DNA from: Hydrogenophilus sp.
GTDB taxonomy: Bacteria > Pseudomonadota > Gammaproteobacteria > Burkholderiales > Thiobacillaceae
DNA: 55,383 nt
Assembly: GCA_020725265.1 (NCBI GenBank)
Contig: DYFK01000022.1
Coordinates: 1 to 55,383 of the forward strand
Direction: 5' to 3'
This document shows, in pieces, positions 1 through 7,491 of this stretch; within the stretch, counting starts at the first letter, position 1, and every line of letters begins with the position of its first letter. Below the pieces are notes generated by a model. The model made no database searches. It saw nothing but the letters and a program-made list of their open reading frames with translations, and was not told where the DNA came from. The position numbers were made by a program, and so were the translations under genes.

Positions 1-52
1 CAACTTCAATCTGGCACCGACGACCGCATCGGGGTAGGGGAGTCCATGTCAT
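1..52 (-). CDS. Start of a third integron cassette gene (partial, hypothetical)
   Basis: An ATG lies two bases past the GTTAGCT core of the neighbouring attC, and its frame stays open for 17 codons to the window edge (begins MTWTPLPRCGRR). Position right behind an attC core is where cassette genes normally start. The stretch is too short to identify, and an overlapping ATG frame stops after 13 codons, so the true start and even the existence of the gene are uncertain. Confidence 0.3.
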   Translation of the reverse strand, partial: MTWTPLPRCGRRCQIEV

Positions 53-53
53 T

Positions 54-120
54 AGCTAACCGGCAACCGGAAGCCAGCGAAGCTGGCTGTAGGGCGTCCG
101 TGTTGAGCGCCATGTTATAC
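54..120 (-). other. Integron attC recombination site (distal end of the ATPase cassette)
   Basis: Read on the minus strand, the site opens with GTATAAC (R'' type, positions 120-114) and closes with GTTAGCT (R' type, 60-54). Inner L-type arms ATGGCG and TTGCCG lie just inside, and a perfect 7-bp hairpin AGCCAGC/GCTGGCT with a 3-base loop sits in the middle. It shares an ACACGGACG block with the other attC in the window. The R'' box begins one base after the stop codon of the ATPase gene, the compact layout expected of a cassette. Both core boxes deviate at one position from RYYYAAC/GTTRRRY. Confidence 0.75.
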
Positions 121-121
121 C

Positions 122-1666
122 TTAATGGAATATTGATAGATGTGCTCTCAATGCATTATGTATAAAGATGTCGTTGTCAAAGAGAATTTCATCGTCGCCG
201 CGAAATGAAAACCTCATTCTTTCTCGTCTTTTATCGATGTTCCCGACTACGCCGACTCTAAAAAGGTCCTTAAGAATTTCCTTTAATGATGTGCCGTCTA
301 ATAGCTGCTTCGTTTCTTTGTGGTCTTTGGCTATGGCATCGGCTCGCTCAATGAGCTCTTGTAAAGAAGATATTTGTTTAAAACCATACAGAATATATTT
401 AATGCCGTCTATTTCTGATGGTTTATATTTTGCTTTCAGTTCTTCGGTTATTTCTATCCATGATGCTGTTGAGTAGCTCTTCCTAACAGCCTCCAAACCC
501 TGACGAACGAAACTAATTTCATCTGGGTACTGATCTTGAACGGAAAGCAGTAAGCGCACGACATCTCGGGGTCTGTACCATGAGTTATGGAGAATATAAA
601 CCTGCGGTCTTTGATTGTTTATTTCAACCGGAAAGTATTGCTTCCAAAGCTCGACAGAGTCCAATTTCGGAAGTCCTGCCTCTATTCTTCCGTTGTTTAT
701 TCTTTGTTCTATCACATTTAGCAGCGGCTGCTGATTTGCATCTAGGCCGGGGCGATTCCAGAGAATGGTCGAACCGAAATCGGTTATTGGTTTGTTTATT
801 TCTTTGCCAAGAGAACTGACGGCGTTAAGCACCTCTGAGCGAATTGCCGCATATAGACAAAGAGGGAACCCCTTTGCCTTGGCTTTGGCGTTCAGTTTCT
901 CTATTGAGACAATTAGGTCTCTTATTAGTCTCGCGTCTCTTTGATATTGCTTGCTACTGCCATAGTTTAGCTCAAGCTCATCAAAGTAAATATTAAGCCT
1001 GTTCTTATCTTGGTCTAATTGTTCAAAGGCCATGTCTGCGCGACGCACTAAGTCATTAAAGTTTACTTTTGCACGTCCATTTTCGTCCCACTCAAGCTCA
1101 AGGCCTAGCTTTGGCGATTTACTAATTTCAATGTTGCCCTTGCGTATGCTTGGCACCAATCGCATTAAACCTGCCTTTTCAGGCTTGGTAAGTGCTTCTG
1201 AGCTAACAAGCTCAATAAATGAGCTTAGTTGACCATTGTCTTGAAATGGATGAGCTTGCTTTTCTTGGATTGCTGATGCAATTTTTCTATAAATAAACCA
1301 GCGCCATACGGTTTCGAAATCGTCGCCTTCGTATGTTTCGCTGTTCTCGTCTACCAACTGGACGCGAGCAGCACGGGCAAAATCTTTTCTTAAGTCCTCA
1401 TCGACTTCAGATTTAAACAACACAAAAGAAGAAGTGGATTCATCGTCTTCGTCAAGTTTTAACGAGATGTATCTAAGCAGGGCGGTTTTGCCCGTTCCCT
1501 TTAAGCCTACAATGTAATATTTTTGTCTTGAGATGTATTTTTCGATTGCTAAGGCCGGTGGTGTCACAAATGACGATACGAAACGCCTATTTTCTTCTGG
1601 TGTACTGCTAAGAACCTCATTCTTTGCGTCTGTAGTGCCAAGCGGAATATCTTTTATTTTCAGCAT
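122..1666 (-). CDS. Cassette-borne P-loop ATPase, Sll1717-family-like
   Basis: This 514-residue protein has a Walker A motif GLKGTGKT at residues 54-61 and a Walker B segment IYFDE at 226-230. A sensor-like strand (LCLYAAIRSE) follows at about 269-278, and a helical C-terminus (about 420-500) looks like a winged helix. The overall pattern resembles the uncharacterised 'P-loop ATPase, Sll1717 family' and STAND/KAP-type NTPases; this is recalled from family knowledge, not searched. The gene is the second cassette of the integron, lying between two attC sites, and its base composition is much more AT-rich than the flanking chromosome, which indicates transfer. No signal peptide or membrane segment is seen, so it is probably cytoplasmic. 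The substrate is unknown. Related ATPases occur in defence islands, so phage defence is a reasonable but untested idea. The ATG start has an upstream AGGGA. Confidence 0.7.
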   Translation of the reverse strand: MLKIKDIPLGTTDAKNEVLSSTPEENRRFVSSFVTPPALAIEKYISRQKYYIVGLKGTGKTALLRYISLKLDEDDESTSSFVLFKSEVDEDLRKDFARAARVQLVDENSETYEGDDFETVWRWFIYRKIASAIQEKQAHPFQDNGQLSSFIELVSSEALTKPEKAGLMRLVPSIRKGNIEISKSPKLGLELEWDENGRAKVNFNDLVRRADMAFEQLDQDKNRLNIYFDELELNYGSSKQYQRDARLIRDLIVSIEKLNAKAKAKGFPLCLYAAIRSEVLNAVSSLGKEINKPITDFGSTILWNRPGLDANQQPLLNVIEQRINNGRIEAGLPKLDSVELWKQYFPVEINNQRPQVYILHNSWYRPRDVVRLLLSVQDQYPDEISFVRQGLEAVRKSYSTASWIEITEELKAKYKPSEIDGIKYILYGFKQISSLQELIERADAIAKDHKETKQLLDGTSLKEILKDLFRVGVVGNIDKRRERMRFSFRGDDEILFDNDIFIHNALRAHLSIFH

Positions 1667-1697
1667 GACTTATCCCTATTTGCGGATGAGTTGTTCG

Positions 1698-1779
1698 GTA
1701 TAACGTTGCAAATCACCGGAGGCAAAAAGCAGAGCGAAGCGGCGCTTTTTGTCGTCCGTGTGAATTTGCCTTGTTAGAT
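1698..1779 (-). other. Integron attC recombination site between cassettes 1 and 2
   Basis: On the minus strand the site opens with ATCTAAC (R'', 1779-1773, perfect RYYYAAC) and closes with GTTATAC (R', 1704-1698, one mismatch to GTTRRRY). The inner arms AAGGCAAAT and ATTTGCAAC are complementary, as L''/L' arms should be. The centre can pair GACAAAAAGCG with the GCTTTTTGCC segment. The imperfect palindrome spans 82 bases, within the usual attC size range. It begins six bases after the stop of the 103-aa gene, so it closes that cassette. Confidence 0.85.
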
Positions 1780-1785
1780 GATTTT

Positions 1786-2097
1786 TCATTTCTGCCGTTG
1801 ACTAAAAGCTGAAACCCACATTTCGGTGCGGACGTTTACACGCCCATCCTTTTGCTGTAGCTCTCCGAGTTGAACCAATAGTTTCTCTAACTTTTTCCTT
1901 AATGAATCATTTTCGAGAAGCGCTTGATCTGCAATTGAGCCAGCGCCGCCCCAAAGCTCATTTGAACATAAGAATTCCCATGTATCTTTTTCTCCACTCT
2001 CTAATGCCTTTTGTATGTGGCTCGCATAGTACAAATCACCACCTTCAGAAAGAAGGCGCTTCAATTTCTCAAGAATGTTTACTAGTTCTTCCATCAT
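1786..2097 (-). CDS. First integron cassette: hypothetical 103-aa protein
   Basis: This small, helix-rich, charged protein has no motif I can assign. It carries a distinctive central ELWGGAGSIADQA segment (about residues 47-59), and heptad-like leucines at about 60-80 suggest a short coiled coil. There is no signal peptide or membrane span. It is the cassette next to attI, normally the best-expressed position. Its ATG overlaps the recombination core (GTTAGATGATG on the minus strand), so translation starts at the junction itself; a second ATG follows immediately, so the start could be one codon later. Base composition is AT-rich like the next cassette and unlike the integrase. An attC site follows after six bases. 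Function unknown; a stand-alone effector, an immunity protein or a metabolic protein are all possible. Confidence 0.7.
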   Translation of the reverse strand: MMEELVNILEKLKRLLSEGGDLYYASHIQKALESGEKDTWEFLCSNELWGGAGSIADQALLENDSLRKKLEKLLVQLGELQQKDGRVNVRTEMWVSAFSQRQK

Positions 2098-2160
2098 CTA
2101 ACAGTTGATTGAACAGAATCTTGTATATCCGTGCTACGCAGATTCTGTTTAGCACGGCGT
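2096..2160 (-). other. attI region of the integron with two interleaved inverted repeats
   Basis: The minus-strand core GTTAGAT (2102-2096) matches GTTRRRY and marks the junction between integrase side and first cassette. Beside it lie AACAGAATC (2112-2120) with its complement GATTCTGTT (2141-2149), and CCGTGCTA (2129-2136) with TAGCACGG (2150-2157). Both pairs are perfect and interleaved. attI sites normally carry extra integrase-binding elements next to the core, so these repeats are candidate binding elements; this role is inferred. Confidence 0.65.
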
Positions 2161-2247
2161 CCTTCGCCATTCCGCAGCCTGCGTCACTTCTGATTTTTTC
2201 GTATCATGGCGCGGTTCGTGGAGAAAAACACCATTCAGGGAGGTGAC

Positions 2248-3654
2248 ATGGGCGAGGACTACCGTTCCGAGCGGGAGCGCCGGTTTTGGGATCGATACAT
2301 CGGAATCCTTCATAAACAAGGGGTTAAGCCACCATTCGACCGTTGGCATGTGGTTCGGGCGGAGCAGTTCATTCGGGCGTTTCCGGATTGCAAGCTGGCC
2401 GGGCATACGCCGGATTCGGTGTCCGCCTACCTGGCGGAGGTGGGGCGTCAGCCGGGGTTGCGGGATTGGCAGTTCCGGCAGGTGGTCCTTGCTACACAGA
2501 TTCTGTTCAGCATGGTCGAGGCGGAATCGATGGCCGGATTTGATTGGGGGTTCTGGTTGGATTCCGCGCGGGCGCTGCCGGCCCGGCATGATTCCGTCGC
2601 GCGCGTGCCGGTGGCGGTGGCGCCGGTTCCGGAAGTTGGGGCGGAGTCTGGTGGGGAGGGGGGCGATCCGGGCTGCGCGCGGTTGGCGCATCGTTTTCCC
2701 GAGGCTTTTTCCAGGTTGTCCGGGGTTTTGCGCGCGCGGCATCTGTCGATCCGCACGGAGCGGACCTATTCGCATTGGCTGTGCCGGTTTCTGGCCTTTC
2801 ATGGTGGGCGGGCGCCGGAGTCATTGGGCGCGAACGAGGTGGTGGGGTTTCTCCAGCATCTGGCGGTGGAGCGCAACGTGGCGGCGAGCACGCAGAACCA
2901 GGCTTTGAACGCGCTGGTGTTCTTTTACGACCAGGTGCTGGAGTGCCCCCTGGGGGAGTTGGGGGCGTTCATCCGGGCGAAGCGGCCCAAGAGTCTGCCC
3001 GTGGTGTTGTCGATTTCCGAGGTGCGGCGTCTGCTGGCGGCGATGACCGGGGTGCAGGGGCTGATCGCGGCGTTGTTGTACGGGACCGGCATGCGTTTGC
3101 TGGAGTGTCTGCGGCTGCGGGTTCAGGACGTGGAGTTCGAGCGGCGGCTGATCATGGTGCGCCGGGGCAAGGGCGGCAAGGATCGGGTGGTGCCGTTGCC
3201 GGATTCCCTGGTGGAGCGTTTACGGGCGCATCTGGCGGAGGTTCGGAGCCTGCATGAACAGGATCTGGCGCTGGGGCGCGGGGCGGTGCATCTGCCGGAT
3301 GCGTTGTCGGTGAAGTATCCGCATGCGGCGCGGGAGTGGGGCTGGCAGTTCGTGTTTCCGGGCGGGCGTTTGTCGGTGGACCCGCGTTCCGGGGTGTCGC
3401 GGCGGCATCATCTGCATGAGGATTCGGTGCAGAAGGCGGTCCGGGCGGGGGTGATGGCGGCGGGCATCGGGCGCAAGGCGAGTTGCCACAGCCTGCGCCA
3501 CAGTTTCGCCACGCATTTGCTGGAGCGGGGGCAGGACATCCGGACGGTGCAGGAGTTGCTGGGGCATTCGGATGTGTCGACGACGATGATTTACACCCAC
3601 GTGCTGAACCGGGGTGGGCATGCGGTGCTGAGTCCGCTGGATACGTTGGGGTAG
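2248..3654 (+). CDS. intI: Integron integrase (IntI-type tyrosine recombinase) with N-terminal extension
   Basis: This enzyme inserts and excises gene cassettes by recombining attI with attC. Counting from the chosen start, the tyrosine-recombinase residues are R283, K308 or K311, H414, R417, H440 and Y449. The insertion found only in integron integrases is present at about 335-390 ([23 protein letters not shown]). An extra domain at residues 1-105 and a Pro/Gly/Ala-rich linker precede the catalytic core, so the 468-aa protein is longer than IntI1 (337 aa). ATG 2248 is chosen because GGAGG lies four bases upstream; an in-frame ATG at 2206 would add 14 residues. The gene is divergent from the cassettes, the standard integron layout, has the GC content of the chromosome and looks intact. 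No LexA box (CTGT-N8-ACAG) is visible upstream. Confidence 0.95.
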   Translation: MGEDYRSERERRFWDRYIGILHKQGVKPPFDRWHVVRAEQFIRAFPDCKLAGHTPDSVSAYLAEVGRQPGLRDWQFRQVVLATQILFSMVEAESMAGFDWGFWLDSARALPARHDSVARVPVAVAPVPEVGAESGGEGGDPGCARLAHRFPEAFSRLSGVLRARHLSIRTERTYSHWLCRFLAFHGGRAPESLGANEVVGFLQHLAVERNVAASTQNQALNALVFFYDQVLECPLGELGAFIRAKRPKSLPVVLSISEVRRLLAAMTGVQGLIAALLYGTGMRLLECLRLRVQDVEFERRLIMVRRGKGGKDRVVPLPDSLVERLRAHLAEVRSLHEQDLALGRGAVHLPDALSVKYPHAAREWGWQFVFPGGRLSVDPRSGVSRRHHLHEDSVQKAVRAGVMAAGIGRKASCHSLRHSFATHLLERGQDIRTVQELLGHSDVSTTMIYTHVLNRGGHAVLSPLDTLG

Positions 3655-3658
3655 GGGC

Positions 3659-3682
3659 GGCCGGCCTGGCTTGGCGCCGGCC
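3659..3682. terminator. GC-rich hairpin between convergent integrase and ATPase genes (weak)
   Basis: GGCCGGC (3659-3665) pairs perfectly with GCCGGCC (3676-3682) between the two convergent stop codons. No T-tract follows, so it is not a classical intrinsic terminator; it may only stabilise 3' ends. Confidence 0.25.
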
Positions 3683-3687
3683 CGTGA

Positions 3688-6354
3688 TCATCCCGCCGTG
3701 GCGGTCGTGGCGCGGAGGCTTTCCAGCGACCGCGCCGGTACGCCCAGATCCCGCCAGTTGGCGGGGTGGCAGGTGAACAGCAGGATCTGATGCCGGCGGG
3801 CGGCGTCGAACAGCAGACGTTTCATCTGGGCGAGCCGGGTTTCGTCGCTGTGGACCAGGGCGTCGTCAAGGATGATCAGGGTGGGGCGGCCGGCTTCCTT
3901 GAGCAGGTCGGCGTAGGCCAGGCGGCTGATGACGCCCATCTGTTCGCGGGCGCCGAAGCTCAGTTCCTCGAACAGCCCGGTTTCCGCGCCGTTGCCGCCG
4001 GGCCGGGTGAGCGGGCCGGGGCTGAGGTTTTCATCGATCTCCAGGCTGGCGTGGGGAAACAGTAGCCGCAGGTAGCGGTTGAGGTGCCTTTGCAGCGGCG
4101 CCTGGAGTTCGCGGGTGAGGGTGGCGCGTTGGTCGCGCAGCAGTCCGAGCAGGTAGTCGAGGGCTTGGGCGCGGCGTCGCAGTTCGTCGCTCCGGCGTCG
4201 GGTCTGTTCGAGGTCGCGCGCCAGTTCGGCGCGGCGTTCTTCCAGACCCCGGGCGCCGGTGGTCTGGAGTTCCACTTCCAGGCGCATCAGTTGGTCGCGG
4301 CGTTCGGCGTGCTGCCTTTCCAGTTGTTCGGCGCTCTTGCGGAAGCGTTCCACGTCCTGACGGAGGATGTCGGGGTTGGCCTCGGCGATTCGTTGGTTCT
4401 GGGCTTCGATGCGCGCGCTCAGGGTGTCCTGCTCGGCGCGGGCATCCACCAGCGCCTGGTTGGCGGCGGCCAGGCGCGCGGCCCGGTCGGGCGCGTCGAG
4501 CACGGCCTGGGCGGCGGCCCGCTCGCGGGTGGCGGATTCAAGGGTGGCCTGGGCGTTGCCGGCGGCGAGCCGGGCCTGGTTGAGCCGCTGGTTGGTCTGT
4601 TCGAGCGATTGCCGGGCGGTTTCCTCGGCGGCCTCGGCCTGGGAGACCGTGGGGGGATCGGCGGTGGCGTCCGGGGCGGCGGGCAGCGCGGCGAGCGCTT
4701 GTTCGATGTCGCGCGCGCGGGCGGCGTGGCCGGCCTGCTCGGCGCGTAGCGCGTCGATGCCGCCGGGTGCGAGCGCTTGCAGCGTGGCGGTGGCGGTCCG
4801 GGCTTCGGCCTGGTGGCGGGCGTGGCTTTGCTGACGGGCTTCGGCGGCTTCCAGGCTGGCGAGGCCAAGCCGTTGCAACAGGGCGGCGTGTTCGTCGGCC
4901 AGCGCCTGTTCCTTCCGCCGGAGTTCGGCCAGATCGCCGCCGCCGGGCGTGATGTCGAGCTGGCCGAGTCCGGGCAGGGTGACGCGGGTGGCTTCGGTGA
5001 GCAGGCGGTCGCCGTCGCCGGTGACGGATTCCCCGCCGATTTCGATGCGCCCGCCCGCGCTCAGGGTGAAGCGCAGCCGGGTGGCGACCGCGTCGCGGCG
5101 GATGCGCAGTTCGCGCAGGGCGTCGTGCCGTGTCCTGAGGGTGTCCAGATCGGCGGGGTCGATCGCGGTTTCGGCCAGCAGGCGTTCGAGCGCGATCAGG
5201 GTGGTTCGCTCGGCGCCGGCCCGGTCGAGGCGATCGGTGGTGGCCGCCTGCTTGCGGCGCAGCTCGTCCAGTTGCCGGGCGAGGTCGCGGCGGGTGGTTT
5301 CCTGGCGCGCCAGGCGCAGGGCGGCGCGGGCGGCGTCGTAACGCTGGCTTGCTTCGCCGGCCCGGGCCTGCCATTGCGCCACCAGCGCGTCCTGGGTCTG
5401 GCTGGTCCGCCGGGCGAGTTCCAGGGCCGCGCCACGGCTGGCGACCGCCTGTTGTTCGCTGGCGAAGGCGTCGAGCTGGTCGCGCAGCAGCCGGATCTGG
5501 CCGGCCAATTGCTCGGCGCGTTGCCGGTCCGCCCGCAAGGTGGATTCGAGTTGGCGGATGTCCTCCAGCCGCTCGGCGGCGGCGCGCTCCTGCTGGCGGA
5601 ACGCGATCCAGGGCTGTTCGGCCTGGTCGGCGGCGTGATCGCGGCGGAGCGTGGCCAGCCGGTCGACCTGGTCGCGGTAGGCGGCGATCTCGGCGTCCAG
5701 GGCATCGAGCTCCCGTTCCAGCGCGGCTTGCTGTTCGAGCGCTTGCTGGTAGGCGCCGCGCGGCTTGCCGGTGGCGGCGGTGAGCAGTTCGCCGCGCAGC
5801 GTCTCGACCCTGGCCAGGACTTCGTCGCCGCCGGTGCTGACGACTTCGCCGAGGGAGGTGTTGAGGGCGGCGCGCAGGTGGTCGGTGGCGTGGCCGACCG
5901 GTTCGCGGAGTTCCTGGGCGCCGCCCTGCTGAATCCACAGCAGGCCGGGGATGCCCCAGTGCTCGGCCTTGCTGGCGCCCTTGCCGGCGTGCTGAAAGCC
6001 GAGCAGGGCGGCGAGATGGTCCTCGGCCTCGGCGCCGTCCAGGGTCGACGGGCCGGCTTGCAGGGTGCAGCGTTTGCGGTTCAGGAAGCGCTTGGCGAGC
6101 CGGTGGGCGACGCCGTCGATGGTGAAATCCAGCTCGACGCCGGGCGAGGCGCCGGCATCGCCCCAGGGCCGCAGGTCGTCGACGCTGCCGGAGCGGTGAC
6201 GCTCGAAAAAGGCCGCGCGGATCGCCGCCACCAGGGTGCTCTTGCCGGCTTCGTTGGCGCCGGTGAACAGGTTCAGGCCGGGGTCCAGGCCGGTGATTTC
6301 GAGCGGCTGGCGGAACTGCCTGAACTGCTCGACGCGGATGCGGGTGAGTTTCAC
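3688..6354 (-). CDS. Rad50/SbcC-like (YhaN-type) AAA ATPase
   Basis: This 888-aa ABC-type DNA-repair ATPase has Walker A GANEAGKST at residues 32-40, a signature-like LSFGAREQ near 785-795, and a Walker B with two aspartates (LDD) at 829-831. Long Ala/Arg/Glu/Gln-rich coiled coils fill about 170-770. The Rad50 CxxC zinc hook is absent: the coiled-coil region has no cysteines. That places it nearer the YhaN-type proteins than canonical SbcC (about 1050 aa). The GTG start overlaps the stop of the upstream nuclease gene by four bases (GTGA), so the two are translationally coupled and probably form one complex acting on DNA ends. The exact substrate is not known. Confidence 0.85.
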   Translation of the reverse strand: MKLTRIRVEQFRQFRQPLEITGLDPGLNLFTGANEAGKSTLVAAIRAAFFERHRSGSVDDLRPWGDAGASPGVELDFTIDGVAHRLAKRFLNRKRCTLQAGPSTLDGAEAEDHLAALLGFQHAGKGASKAEHWGIPGLLWIQQGGAQELREPVGHATDHLRAALNTSLGEVVSTGGDEVLARVETLRGELLTAATGKPRGAYQQALEQQAALERELDALDAEIAAYRDQVDRLATLRRDHAADQAEQPWIAFRQQERAAAERLEDIRQLESTLRADRQRAEQLAGQIRLLRDQLDAFASEQQAVASRGAALELARRTSQTQDALVAQWQARAGEASQRYDAARAALRLARQETTRRDLARQLDELRRKQAATTDRLDRAGAERTTLIALERLLAETAIDPADLDTLRTRHDALRELRIRRDAVATRLRFTLSAGGRIEIGGESVTGDGDRLLTEATRVTLPGLGQLDITPGGGDLAELRRKEQALADEHAALLQRLGLASLEAAEARQQSHARHQAEARTATATLQALAPGGIDALRAEQAGHAARARDIEQALAALPAAPDATADPPTVSQAEAAEETARQSLEQTNQRLNQARLAAGNAQATLESATRERAAAQAVLDAPDRAARLAAANQALVDARAEQDTLSARIEAQNQRIAEANPDILRQDVERFRKSAEQLERQHAERRDQLMRLEVELQTTGARGLEERRAELARDLEQTRRRSDELRRRAQALDYLLGLLRDQRATLTRELQAPLQRHLNRYLRLLFPHASLEIDENLSPGPLTRPGGNGAETGLFEELSFGAREQMGVISRLAYADLLKEAGRPTLIILDDALVHSDETRLAQMKRLLFDAARRHQILLFTCHPANWRDLGVPARSLESLRATTATAG

Positions 6355-7484
6355 GTCGCGGTCCGCGCGCGCCGTTCGTCGAGGATGCCGGCGAGCAGGG
6401 CGAGGGCATCGCGCGCCAGCACGGCTTCGGCGTCATCCGCGCCGGCGCGTTGGCGGTCGCGCAGCCCGGTGATGACTTCGCCCAGGTAGCCGTCGGCGCG
6501 CAGGGCGTCGAGGTCGTCGTCGGTGGGTTCCAGCCGCAGGGCCGAGAGGTCGGCTTGCAGGCCGCGGACCCGGCCCCGGGTCTGGCCGATGGCGGCCCGC
6601 AGGCGGTGGTATCCGGCCAGGTCGGTCTGGCCGGTCGGAACCAGTTTCACGACGTCGGCCGGGCCGAGTCGGGCAAGGTCGGCCAGGGTCTGGTCGATGT
6701 CGCTGGCGACCTGAAGGGTCGGGGTCAGCGACCGCCAGCGGTATCGGCCGGTCGCCAGCGGCGTGACCACGGCGGGCGCGCCCGGACCGGCCAGTTCGAC
6801 CAGCAGCGCCTGGCCGGAGTCGTTGGCCTTGAAGCGGTCGGTCTCCGGCGTGCCGCTGTACCAGGCGCGGTCATCGATCCGTCGGGTGCCGTGCCAGTCG
6901 CCCAGGGCCAGGTAATCCAGCCTGGCCTGTCCGGCCCGGCCGGCGGCGATGGGATTGGCGGAGTCGATATCGTCCGCCAGGATGCCCTGGACGCAGCCAT
7001 GAGCCAGGCCGACGCGGACCATGCCGGCGGGCGTGGCGGCGTCGGCGAACCATTCGGTGAGGTCGGCGTGGGTGTGGCGCTGGGTCAGCGGCGCCGGCAG
7101 GATCGCGACGCCGAGGGCTTCCAGCAACAGGGGTTCCGGTTTCAGGCAGACATGGACGTTGTCGGGAATGGCCTGGAGACGGACGGCGCGGGTCCAGACC
7201 GATTCCGCCAGGCCGGCGTCGTGGTTGCCGGGAATCAGCACCCAAGGGCCGGGATGGCCGCGCAGGGCGTGGAACAGGCGATGGATGGTCTTGTCGGCCA
7301 CGCCCTGGGCATCGAAGACGTCGCCGGCGACCACCACCAGATCCACCCGGTGTTCGGTCGCCAGGGCGGCGAGGCGTTCGATGGCGGTGAAGCGCGCCTC
7401 GGCCAGCAACACGGCCTCGTCCGGCTCGAATTGCCCGAAACATGCGCCGATCTGCCAGTCGGCGGTGTGCAGGAGCCGGGGCAA
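6351..7484 (-). CDS. Mre11/SbcD-like (YhaO-type) metallophosphoesterase, probable DNA exonuclease
   Basis: This 377-aa calcineurin-like phosphoesterase is the predicted nuclease partner of the ATPase encoded next. Visible metal motifs are DWQ at residues 9-11, GDVFD at 54-58, GNHDAG near 88-93, a later LAHG, and GDWH in the middle of the protein. The first motif has Gln where Mre11/SbcD has His (DxH), a variant I recall from YhaO-like proteins. The start is a TTG eight bases after the prfB stop; no in-frame ATG precedes the HTADW motif. The four-base overlap with the downstream gene indicates an operon. It could act in double-strand-break processing; a direct biological role is not shown by the sequence. 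Confidence 0.85.
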   Translation of the reverse strand: MPRLLHTADWQIGACFGQFEPDEAVLLAEARFTAIERLAALATEHRVDLVVVAGDVFDAQGVADKTIHRLFHALRGHPGPWVLIPGNHDAGLAESVWTRAVRLQAIPDNVHVCLKPEPLLLEALGVAILPAPLTQRHTHADLTEWFADAATPAGMVRVGLAHGCVQGILADDIDSANPIAAGRAGQARLDYLALGDWHGTRRIDDRAWYSGTPETDRFKANDSGQALLVELAGPGAPAVVTPLATGRYRWRSLTPTLQVASDIDQTLADLARLGPADVVKLVPTGQTDLAGYHRLRAAIGQTRGRVRGLQADLSALRLEPTDDDLDALRADGYLGEVITGLRDRQRAGADDAEAVLARDALALLAGILDERRARTAT

Positions 7485-7491
7485 TTGGGGC

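Noticed and set aside
2112-2157. Interleaved repeats read as a remnant insertion-sequence end or CRISPR repeat
   Set aside because: No transposase, no target duplication and no regular spacer pattern; they lie at the attI position of an integron.
2103-2247. LexA (SOS) box controlling the integrase
   Set aside because: No CTGT-N8-ACAG is present; the nearest match has a direct and not an inverted second half.
2206-2247. Upstream ATG of the integrase at 2206
   Set aside because: It lacks a Shine-Dalgarno, whereas ATG 2248 has GGAGG at a suitable distance; still possible but less likely.
4777-6489. Long open frame (570 codons) on the strand opposite the Rad50-like gene
   Set aside because: It mirrors a GC-rich coiled-coil gene; its product is Gly/Ala/Gln low-complexity with no motif, while the opposite frame has Walker A and B motifs.
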